Shown piece by piece: positions 6,235 to 12,292 of a DNA stretch of 13,072 nucleotides. Both the position numbers and the translations under genes were made by a program. The notes beneath the pieces are model-generated. The model saw only the letters and a program-made list of their open reading frames with translations. It was not told the DNA's origin and did not search any database. The first letter of the stretch is position 1; each line of letters begins with the position of its first letter. Source of the DNA: Candidatus Omnitrophota bacterium (GTDB lineage Bacteria; Omnitrophota; Gorgyraeia; Zapsychrales; Fredricksoniimonadaceae); assembly GCA_016196515.1 (NCBI GenBank), contig JACPXN010000110.1, positions 1 through 13,072 of the forward strand, written 5' to 3'.

Positions 6235-6407
6235 AAGACATGTGCTCCCTTGTGTTTCTTGTTGCTTCTCCGGAAATCGCGCCGCAGAACAATATAGTCA
6301 CCTTCTTCCATAAAATTAACCCGCTCACCCTTTTTCATGCCTAAACGCTGACGTATGTGCTTAGGAACGGTTACCCGTCCTTTAGACGTTACAACCACCG
6401 TTGTCAT
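6231..6407 (-). CDS. AbrB/SpoVT (MazE-like) swapped-hairpin DNA-binding protein
   Basis: A 58-residue gene found by translating 6407 down to the TGA at 6231. The protein begins MTTVVVTSKGRVTVPKHI and continues RQRLGMKKGERVNF and YIVLRRDF. It matches the SpoVT/AbrB domain pattern T-x-KG-x-VT-(I/V)-P-x-x-IR-x-x-LG-(L/M)-K-x-G-(D/E)-x-V. Such proteins are dimeric transcription regulators or antitoxins. A strong GGAGG lies eight bases before the ATG. The stop overlaps the methyltransferase start (ATGA), so the three genes form one unit. It likely plays the role that a helix-turn-helix controller protein plays in other R-M systems. A basic C-terminal tail (FRRSNKKHK) follows the domain. An antitoxin role is less likely, as no toxin is adjacent. 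Confidence 0.85.
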   Translation of the reverse strand: MTTVVVTSKGRVTVPKHIRQRLGMKKGERVNFMEEGDYIVLRRDFRRSNKKHKGAHVL

Positions 6408-6415
6408 AAGCTTAT

Positions 6416-6420
6416 CCTCC
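6416..6420 (-). promoter_or_regulatory. Shine-Dalgarno GGAGG for the AbrB-type gene
   Basis: GGAGG on the minus strand, eight bases before the ATG at 6407. This fixes the start of the 58-residue gene and supports it as a real coding region despite its size. Confidence 0.75.
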
Positions 6421-6425
6421 CAAAA

Positions 6426-6439
6426 ACAATTTTTATTGT
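6426..6439. promoter_or_regulatory. Inverted repeat ACAAT-N4-ATTGT, candidate operator
   Basis: ACAAT (6426-6430) and ATTGT (6435-6439) form a perfect inverted repeat with a 4-nt spacer. It overlaps the proposed -10 box and start point of the R-M promoter. A dimeric AbrB-type protein encoded immediately downstream could bind here and control its own operon. The assignment rests on position only. Confidence 0.35.
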
Positions 6440-6463
6440 ATATCTATAAATCATTTTTTACAA
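6435..6463 (-). promoter_or_regulatory. Candidate sigma70-type promoter of the R-M operon
   Basis: On the minus strand TTGTAA (6463-6458) is followed by 17 bases and then TACAAT (6440-6435). These are good matches to -35 and -10 boxes at ideal spacing. The expected start near 6428 would give a leader of about 20 nt that contains the GGAGG ribosome site. The promoter overlaps the 3' end of the ygfZ-type gene, so the cassette could be transcribed independently of the upstream array. Confidence 0.5.
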
Positions 6464-7118
6464 AGACAAATCCAAGCGCGCGGCCGGTTTTGGGGTCGCG
6501 GGCTTTGGAGGTCATTTTGGCCCTTTCCTCCTCGCTCAATTCGTCCTCATAGCGAACGGCCAATTGCCAGGTCGGTTTGGAACGGCTATGCACTTTAGAC
6601 ACCGGTTCCTGTCCGAGAAAACACCCCTTGGTGTAAGACACAAAATCATTTTCATGGACGTTGAGGATAAAATCGTCGTGATAATCCACGCCGTGCAAAG
6701 GAATATTATTTTGAAGGCGGAATAAAGTAAAAGCGTTCGTTGTAACATCCGAAGGCAGGGCGCGGGCTGTCAGAATGATGCGTCCGGAATTTTGAGGAAT
6801 GGTGTGTTCCCCCTCGGATAGCGGACGATCGCCCGACAGATCGAAATACGCGTTCAAGGCCACGGGCTCGATCGTGGTGTGGCTTAAACGCGCGTATTTA
6901 TCCGTATGCGCCCTGACCGCCTCCCACGCCGACGAGGCAATGACCAGCAGGAATTCATCGTCACCACGACGGACCTGATCAAAGGTGGCCACGATGCGGC
7001 CGTGCATATTCAAAAACGCGTTATGCGGCCTATCCAGCGTGTCGGACGTCAGCCCGCCCAAAAATTTCTCTGCGCTTCCCCGCACGCTCACAACGATTTT
7101 GTCTAACTTATAGATCAT
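6444..7118 (-). CDS. Short YgfZ/GcvT-like folate-binding protein
   Basis: A 224-residue member of the GcvT/YgfZ (COG0354) group. E. coli YgfZ supports Fe-S enzymes such as MiaB using a folate cofactor. The N-terminus (VRGSAEKFLGGLTSDTLD) matches the family start. RLQNNIPLHGVDY (134-146) resembles its substrate-side segment. KGCFLGQE (164-171) is the YgfZ signature KGC(Y/F)xGQE, with Cys166 as the conserved cysteine. The protein is roughly 80-100 residues shorter than typical YgfZ and ends with only a short ALGFVFV strand of the C-terminal barrel. Its ATG overlaps the cca stop. It is the last housekeeping gene before the AT-rich cassette, so the short C-terminus could be natural or could result from the insertion. 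Confidence 0.8.
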   Translation of the reverse strand: MIYKLDKIVVSVRGSAEKFLGGLTSDTLDRPHNAFLNMHGRIVATFDQVRRGDDEFLLVIASSAWEAVRAHTDKYARLSHTTIEPVALNAYFDLSGDRPLSEGEHTIPQNSGRIILTARALPSDVTTNAFTLFRLQNNIPLHGVDYHDDFILNVHENDFVSYTKGCFLGQEPVSKVHSRSKPTWQLAVRYEDELSEEERAKMTSKARDPKTGRALGFVFVKNDL

Positions 7119-8533
7119 ACCTTCGCTATTTTTTTAGCCAAGGCCAGGGCTTCCGCCTTGGTTGATATCTTCCCTAATGACTGTGCTTCCTCGACGGCAG
7201 TCAGGATCTTGGCGAAAATGGGGCCGGGCTTGAGTTTCAATATTTTGATGAGGTCACGGCCGGTGAGCAGGCGCTCGAGCGGGACCTTGTTTTTTTCCTC
7301 AAAGAAACGCGCAATGACCATGCGGCAAATTTTCTCGTGATGTTCGGCTTTGGCCGGCGTGGTCAGGGGGCCGCGGGTCGCGCGCTGGTCGGCCATGGCC
7401 AAAAGTACAATGGCCGCGCCCTCTTTTCCGGTATCGCGCAAATAACGGAACACGGCTTTTTCCGTCGGGCGTTGGAAATTGGACAGGTATCCGGGCCGCA
7501 AATGCAGGCGCACGGCGTCTTCCAGAAAATGGCGTTCCTTAACGGACAATTTCAAACGCCTGGCCGCCAGCCGCGTGATGCGCATCCCCACATGTTCGTG
7601 GCCGTGAAAGGTCATGCGCCCGCCTTCTTTCTTTCGCGTATCCGGCTTGCCGACATCATGCAGGAGCGCGGCCAATTTCAAAAGTGCGGCGCGCGAATGG
7701 CCGCCGGCGATCTCTTCATGAAGATAGGCCTGTATTTGCGGGTCCTTTTCCTGCGCGCAAAGAAGTTCAAACTGGCGCAGGACTTCCAGCGAATGGCGCC
7801 ACACGTCCAGATGATGATACCCGCCCTGATGAACGCCCTGCATGACGCTCAATTGCGGCAGGACCCTGGCCAACAACCCGTCCTTGTCTAAAAGAACGAT
7901 CGTTTCGTAGGCCCTCGGCGAAGAGAGGACCTTGAACAGTTCCTCGCGCACCCGTTCCATGGCCGCGTTCAGGACAAGGCCCGCGTCCTTCTTGATGCGG
8001 GCGGCAGTTTTGCCTTCGATCTTCAAACCGAAAACAGCTTTTAACGCGTACGCCCGCAAAAGTCTTAAAGGGTCGTCCTTAAAAACATCAGCGGACACCA
8101 TGCGCGCTGTTTTGGTTTTTAGGTCGCGCTTAGCGCCCCAATGGTCCAGGACATTCTCTTGCCAATCGTCGGTATCTTTGAGTTTCGCGACATTCACGCA
8201 CAATGTATTGACGGTAAAATCCCGTGAACGCAAATCGGCCTTGATGGTGGGGGCGCGAAGGTCTGAAAAATCAAAAGTCCAGATCAAAGGATCTTTGCGC
8301 ACGACGCGGGCACAGCCGTGTTCTTTGTCCAAAAGCACGAAGGTGCCTTTGACCTTGCGGGCGAAGGCGCGGGCGAAAGCGACGGCATTGTCACTAACGG
8401 CAAAATCAAGGTCCCTGCTCTTTTTCCCCAGACAATGGTCGCGCAAAAAACCGCCGACCAAATGGACGTCGGTCTTTTTCACCCGGGCCAAGTCCCGGAC
8501 AATTTTTAAATGGGGAAGGTCTAAGAGGATCAT
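7115..8533 (-). CDS. cca: CCA-adding enzyme / poly(A) polymerase family with HD domain
   Basis: A 472-residue class II nucleotidyltransferase. The palm domain has LVGGFLRD (25-32) and the metal-binding DLD (41-43), then SRDFTVN (103-109), DDPLRLLR (153-160) and ERVREE (193-198), the segments that form the ATP/CTP pocket. Residues about 285-320 form an HD domain: LLHDVGKP with His292-Asp293, and HGHEH at 310-314. This domain often carries phosphohydrolase activity. The enzyme adds or repairs the 3' CCA of tRNAs, which is needed here because neither tRNA in the window encodes CCA. It could instead be an A-adding enzyme or poly(A) polymerase, since some bacteria split these jobs. The start forms an ATGA overlap with the bifunctional-nuclease stop. 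Confidence 0.88.
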   Translation of the reverse strand: MILLDLPHLKIVRDLARVKKTDVHLVGGFLRDHCLGKKSRDLDFAVSDNAVAFARAFARKVKGTFVLLDKEHGCARVVRKDPLIWTFDFSDLRAPTIKADLRSRDFTVNTLCVNVAKLKDTDDWQENVLDHWGAKRDLKTKTARMVSADVFKDDPLRLLRAYALKAVFGLKIEGKTAARIKKDAGLVLNAAMERVREELFKVLSSPRAYETIVLLDKDGLLARVLPQLSVMQGVHQGGYHHLDVWRHSLEVLRQFELLCAQEKDPQIQAYLHEEIAGGHSRAALLKLAALLHDVGKPDTRKKEGGRMTFHGHEHVGMRITRLAARRLKLSVKERHFLEDAVRLHLRPGYLSNFQRPTEKAVFRYLRDTGKEGAAIVLLAMADQRATRGPLTTPAKAEHHEKICRMVIARFFEEKNKVPLERLLTGRDLIKILKLKPGPIFAKILTAVEEAQSLGKISTKAEALALAKKIAKV

Positions 8534-8937
8534 TCCGGTTGCGGCATGGTCGACTTGTCAAAGATATCATCGGCGACGAAAATGGGGGCCTTAAAACGCA
8601 CGGCCATGGCGATGCTGTCCGAAGGCCGGGCGTCGATGAGTTTGATCTCCCCCTCTTTGGATCTTATTTCCAGTTTAGCATGAAAAGTATTGTCAACGAG
8701 TTTGTCGATGAGCGCACGCTCCAAACGGCCGCCCAGGGCCTCGATGACATCGACCAGAAGGTCGTGGGTCATGGGCCTGGGCACGTCCACACCCGAAATT
8801 TTGAGCCTGATGCTGGAGGCCTCCATGAACCCGATGACGACCGGGATCTGGCGTTCCCCGTCCTTTTCCTTAAGAACGATAACCTGGTCCTGGCGTTTCT
8901 CGTCGATGATGATCTTGACCAATTCAACCCTGACCAT
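8530..8937 (-). CDS. Bifunctional nuclease family protein (BFN, DUF151)
   Basis: A 135-residue protein of the DUF151/BFN family. Family features seen are IPVVIGFMEASSI (31-43), RPMTHDLL (54-61) and DARPSDSIAMAVR (102-114), the most conserved block. A Thermotoga relative has been described as a small DNase/RNase-type protein, and plant relatives as bifunctional nucleases. The bacterial role remains unclear. The gene overlaps nrdR by 14 bp upstream and cca by 4 bp downstream, so its translation is likely coupled to both. Confidence 0.87.
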   Translation of the reverse strand: MVRVELVKIIIDEKRQDQVIVLKEKDGERQIPVVIGFMEASSIRLKISGVDVPRPMTHDLLVDVIEALGGRLERALIDKLVDNTFHAKLEIRSKEGEIKLIDARPSDSIAMAVRFKAPIFVADDIFDKSTMPQPE

Positions 8938-9433
8938 GCCGGCCTTTCTTGCGCGCTTTCAGTTTCCTGTTCTTGGCCTTGTTCTTGCCCAAAATGGCCT
9001 GCAACTCGTCCATGAACTGGTTGACGTCCCTGAATTGCCGGTAGACGGAGGCGAAACGCACGTAAGCGACCTCGTCCAGGACGGCGAGGCGGTCCATGAC
9101 CATCTCGCCGATGTCCTTGGCGTGTATTTCCTGGTCGTATTTCTTGCGGACGGCGTGCTCGATAGCGTCCACCATGGCCTCGACCTGGTCCACGCTCACC
9201 GGCCGCTTCTCGCAGGCCTTGACGACACCATTGAGGATGCGCGCGCGGTCAAAGGGCTGGCGCCGGCCGTCGCGCTTAACCACCATCAAAGGCAGTTGCT
9301 CGATATGTTCGTAGGTGGTGAAGCGCTCTTCGCATTTGGGGCATTTGCGCCGGCGGCGGATGGACGTCCCGTCGCTGTTCAAACGCGAATCCACAACACC
9401 GGTGTCCTTATGTCCGCAGGAGGGGCAGCGCAT
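8924..9433 (-). CDS. nrdR: Transcriptional repressor NrdR
   Basis: A 169-residue regulator of ribonucleotide reductase genes. The N-terminal zinc ribbon has Cys3-Cys6 and Cys31-Cys34 (RCPSCG and KCPKCEERF) around an SR-rich loop with RRRR at 26-29. Residues about 48-138 form the ATP-cone, beginning LMVVKRDGRRQPFDR. AAGGTG lies five bases before the ATG. The protein is slightly longer than the usual 150 or so residues because of a lysine/arginine-rich tail (KNKAKNRKLKARKKGRHGQG) whose codons overlap the next gene. No NrdR box or nrd gene is visible nearby. The gene follows the paired palindromic element downstream of glyA. Confidence 0.96.
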   Translation of the reverse strand: MRCPSCGHKDTGVVDSRLNSDGTSIRRRRKCPKCEERFTTYEHIEQLPLMVVKRDGRRQPFDRARILNGVVKACEKRPVSVDQVEAMVDAIEHAVRKKYDQEIHAKDIGEMVMDRLAVLDEVAYVRFASVYRQFRDVNQFMDELQAILGKNKAKNRKLKARKKGRHGQG

Positions 9434-9442
9434 GATTCACCT

Positions 9443-9519
9443 TGTCATGCCCGAATGTTTTAATCGGGCATCCAGTTCATTAGTGTCTGGATTCCCGACA
9501 GAAGCATTCGGGAATGACA
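9443..9519. repeat. BIME-like inverted pair of palindromic units
   Basis: Two copies of a 33-nt unit face each other. Unit 1 is 9443-9475 and unit 2 is 9487-9519 (reversed). Each unit folds on itself: ATGCCCGA/TCGGGCAT in unit 1 and ATTCCCGA/TCGGGAAT in unit 2, a compensatory G-C to T-A change. The units also pair with each other (9443-9457 with 9505-9519, 14 of 15; 9464-9475 with 9487-9498, 11 of 12). TAGTGTC (9481-9487) additionally pairs with GACACTA (9516-9522), which includes the glyA stop codon. It may act as a 3' stabiliser or attenuator between glyA and nrdR. Confidence 0.8.
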
Positions 9520-10767
9520 CTAGAGGTCAGGGTAAATGGGAAATTCGTCCGTTAATTTCTGCACGTCGGCGCGCACTTTTTCCAGAGCGGCGGCGTCGGC
9601 CCGGCCGGCAATGGCGCGCTCGATCAATTGGGCGATCCTGTCCATTTCTTTTTCCTTCATCCCGCGGGACGTCACCGCCGGGGTGCCAAGGCGCAAGCCG
9701 CTGGTGACCGTCGGGGGCTGCGGATCGAACGGCACCAGGTTCTTGTTGACCGTGATCTGCACCTTGTCCAGCAGTCCGGCCGCGTCCTTGCCGGAAATAT
9801 TCTTGGCCCGCAGGTCCACCATCAATAAATGGTTGTCCGTTGTGCCGGAGACGATCCGGTAACCCCGCGCGGCAAGGGCCTTGGCGAACGCAACGGCGTT
9901 GCCAACGGTCTGCTTCTGGTACTGCTTGAATTCCGGCGACAAGGCCTCTTTGAACGACACGGCCTTGGCCGCGATGATGTGCATCAAAGGCCCGCCCTGG
10001 ATACCGGGAAAAACAGTGCTGTCGATCTTTTTAGCGAATTCCTGACGGCAAAGGACCATGCCCCCGCGGGGCCCTCGCAGCGTCTTGTGCGTCGTGGTGG
10101 TGACAAATTCGGCGTACGGCACGGGACTCGGATGCAGTCCCGCGGCAACCAATCCAGCAAAGTGGGCCATATCCACAAATAAATACGCGCCGACCTTGTC
10201 CGCGATCTGGCGGAAACGTTTGAAATCCAAACGTCTAGAATATGCGGAATAACCGGCCACGATCATTTTGGGCTTATGTTCCGTCGCCAAACGCTCAACC
10301 TCATTCATATCAATGAGCTCGGTCTTTTGGTCCACCTTATACGAAACAAAATGATACAGGCGTCCGGAAATATTGATCTTTAAGCCATGGGTCAAATGCC
10401 CTCCGCAGGCCAGGTCCATACCCATGACCGTATCGCCGGGGCTTAACACAGACAGATACACGGCCGTGTTGGCCTGGGAACCGGAATGCGGCTGGACATT
10501 GACATGCTCGGCGCCGAACAGGGCTTTGGCCCGCTCGATGGCCAGACGTTCCACCGTGTCCACGTGCTCGCATCCGTTGTACCAGCGCGCCGCCGGATAC
10601 CCTTCCGCGTATTTATTGGTCAAGACCGATCCTGCCGCTTCCAGCACGGCGGCGGAGACAATATTCTCGGAAGCGATGAGTTCCAGATTGTTCTTCTGGC
10701 GCTTGAGTTCATCCTGGACGGCCTTGAAAATTTCAGGGTCAATGGTGCGCAAATGCTCCATCATCAT
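9520..10767 (-). CDS. glyA: Serine hydroxymethyltransferase
   Basis: A 415-residue PLP enzyme that converts serine and tetrahydrofolate to glycine and methylene-THF. Motifs are NKYAEGYP (51-58), HSGSQAN (94-100), the Asp199 and His202 pair in FVDMAHFAGL, and the Schiff-base Lys228 in TTTTHKTLRGPRGG. The active-site loop reads GYPAARWYNGCEHVD, where many bacteria have GYPGxRYYGGC. The key Tyr, Glu and Arg are kept. Three ATG codons stand in a row (10767, 10764, 10761) after AAAGGAAGGAC, so the true start may be three to six bases inside the stated one. It lies nine bases after rpiB. The sua5, phosphatase, rpiB, glyA order matches the Bacillus ywl region. Confidence 0.97.
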   Translation of the reverse strand: MMMEHLRTIDPEIFKAVQDELKRQKNNLELIASENIVSAAVLEAAGSVLTNKYAEGYPAARWYNGCEHVDTVERLAIERAKALFGAEHVNVQPHSGSQANTAVYLSVLSPGDTVMGMDLACGGHLTHGLKINISGRLYHFVSYKVDQKTELIDMNEVERLATEHKPKMIVAGYSAYSRRLDFKRFRQIADKVGAYLFVDMAHFAGLVAAGLHPSPVPYAEFVTTTTHKTLRGPRGGMVLCRQEFAKKIDSTVFPGIQGGPLMHIIAAKAVSFKEALSPEFKQYQKQTVGNAVAFAKALAARGYRIVSGTTDNHLLMVDLRAKNISGKDAAGLLDKVQITVNKNLVPFDPQPPTVTSGLRLGTPAVTSRGMKEKEMDRIAQLIERAIAGRADAAALEKVRADVQKLTDEFPIYPDL

Positions 10768-10776
10768 GTCCTTCCT

Positions 10777-11229
10777 TTATTTCATAAACTCTTTTTCTAT
10801 GTCCTTGATCTGCTCGGTGCGGCGCAAATGCCGGCCGCCCTCGAATTCCGCCGTCAGCCAGGCATCAATGATGACCAGGATCTGGGCCTCATCGACGAAT
10901 TTGGCGCCGATGACCAGAATGTTGGCATTATTGTGCTGGCGCGCAAGGCGGGCCGCTTGGACGTTATAACACAGGGCGGCGTAGGCCCCGGGCACTTTAT
11001 TGGCGGCGATCGAATGCCCGAGACCGGTCAAGCACAAAAGGATGCCCCGGCTTCCCGCTGTTTTGACCACGCGCAGGGCCACGTCTTTGGAAATGGGCGG
11101 ATAATCGCAATCCACACCCTCGATGCTGGTACCGGCATCGATGACCTGATGTCCCAAAGCGATCAGGTGCGCGAAGACTTTTTTCTTTAATGGGAAACCG
11201 CGGTGGTCCGCGCCGATAAAAATTTTCAT
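10777..11229 (-). CDS. rpiB: Ribose 5-phosphate isomerase B (RpiB/LacAB family)
   Basis: A 150-residue isomerase that interconverts ribose 5-phosphate and ribulose 5-phosphate. It begins MKIFIGADHRGF. The conserved DYP is at 42-44, and the active-site cysteine is Cys66 in GILLCLTGLG. It continues SIAANKVPGAYAA and ARQHNNANIL. In most relatives the cysteine is followed by Gly-(S/T)-Gly, but here it is Leu-Thr-Gly. Length is normal. The ATG overlaps the stop of the Sua5-phosphatase gene (ATGA), and glyA starts nine bases after its TAA. Confidence 0.93.
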   Translation of the reverse strand: MKIFIGADHRGFPLKKKVFAHLIALGHQVIDAGTSIEGVDCDYPPISKDVALRVVKTAGSRGILLCLTGLGHSIAANKVPGAYAALCYNVQAARLARQHNNANILVIGAKFVDEAQILVIIDAWLTAEFEGGRHLRRTEQIKDIEKEFMK

Positions 11230-12290
11230 AAAAGGTCCACGATCTTTCCGACCGCCTCATCAATGGTCAGCATGCATTCCTCATAGGCCGCGCGCGGTTG
11301 GCCGATGGGGTCCGGCACGTCCATGTCGGTCTCAAAACTGCGGGGATCAGAAGCAAATTCCTTGAGCAGATACACCCTTTTCTCGACGGGCGGCACGCGG
11401 TCGAGGATCTGGGACCGGTGCACGCGGGTCATGGCGAAGATGAGGTCGCTCTTGCGCAGCATGATGCGCCCCAGCGGTGTGGACTGGTGGCCGCTGGCAT
11501 CAATGCCCCTCTGCTTTAAGACCGCGATGGTCTCCTGGCTGGCCGGGGTCTTGAAAAAAACGTTCGTGCCGGCGGAAAGCACTTCCACGTCCGGACGGCC
11601 TTTGAGTTTCGCTTTCAGCAGATACTCGGCCATCACCGACCGGCAGCTGTTGCCGGTGCATACAAAAAGGACGCACTTTTTGTTGATGGTGCGGTCCACG
11701 TCCGGCTGGGTGATGCCCCCGTCGCGGATGACCGTCGGTTTCTCCTTCGTGAAATCCACGATGGTCGAGGAAACGCCGAACTCAACGCCTCCCCCGTCAA
11801 TGGCCAGGTCCACCTGGCCCTCGAGGTCCACCATCGCCTCATGCAGGTTGACCGGCGGTTTTTTCCCTTCGATGTTGGCCGAAGGCGCGGCAATGGTGCA
11901 TCCGGATTCTTCCACCAGGCGCAAAGCAATGGTGTGGTCGGGCATGCGCACCCCGATGGTCGCCCCTTCCTCCTTGGCCGGAACGATGACCGTCAACGGT
12001 CCGGGCCAGTATTTGTCGATCAGTTTGTACAAATTTGGTTGGGTATAAGACGAATAATTGTCAATGATGCCGCGCTGGGCGACCAAAATGGAGAATGGCT
12101 TGTCCTGGGCGCGGCGTTTGACCTTCTTTAAGCGTTCCATGGCCTTGGGGTTATTGGAATCCGCCGCGATGCCGTAAACGGTTTCCGTCGGAAAAACGAC
12201 CAGTCCGCCCCGGCGGATGACGCGCGCCGCCTCGGCGATCTTGTCGGGCTCGGGGAGCGCGCTATTGATGGTGAGCACCTTGGTTTTCAT
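11226..12290 (-). CDS. Fusion of threonylcarbamoyl-AMP synthase (Sua5/YrdC) and LMW protein phosphatase
   Basis: A 354-residue fusion. Residues 1 to about 200 are a Sua5/YrdC domain (FPTETVYG 33-40, KPFSILV 64-70, APSAN 135-139, SSTIVD 174-179, IRDGG 188-192), which makes threonylcarbamoyl-AMP for t6A37 of ANN-reading tRNAs. Residues about 205-354 are a low-molecular-weight phosphatase: P-loop CTGNSCRS (Cys211, Arg217) and the DVPDPIG acid loop (324-330). In the P-loop, tyrosine phosphatases usually have Ile where this protein has Ser215. The B. subtilis arginine phosphatase YwlE has Thr there. GGAGG six bases upstream fixes the ATG at 12290; a longer frame to 12347 lacks such support. The C-terminal SUA5 domain of long Sua5 proteins is replaced by the phosphatase. 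Confidence 0.92.
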   Translation of the reverse strand: MKTKVLTINSALPEPDKIAEAARVIRRGGLVVFPTETVYGIAADSNNPKAMERLKKVKRRAQDKPFSILVAQRGIIDNYSSYTQPNLYKLIDKYWPGPLTVIVPAKEEGATIGVRMPDHTIALRLVEESGCTIAAPSANIEGKKPPVNLHEAMVDLEGQVDLAIDGGGVEFGVSSTIVDFTKEKPTVIRDGGITQPDVDRTINKKCVLFVCTGNSCRSVMAEYLLKAKLKGRPDVEVLSAGTNVFFKTPASQETIAVLKQRGIDASGHQSTPLGRIMLRKSDLIFAMTRVHRSQILDRVPPVEKRVYLLKEFASDPRSFETDMDVPDPIGQPRAAYEECMLTIDEAVGKIVDLL

Positions 12291-12292
12291 TT

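Noticed and set aside
6231..6407. AbrB-type gene as the antitoxin of a toxin-antitoxin pair
   Set aside because: The coupled neighbour is a methyltransferase; no PIN, MazF or similar toxin gene is adjacent on either strand.
10768..10776. Glycine or folate riboswitch upstream of glyA
   Set aside because: Only nine bases separate rpiB and glyA, enough for a ribosome site only.
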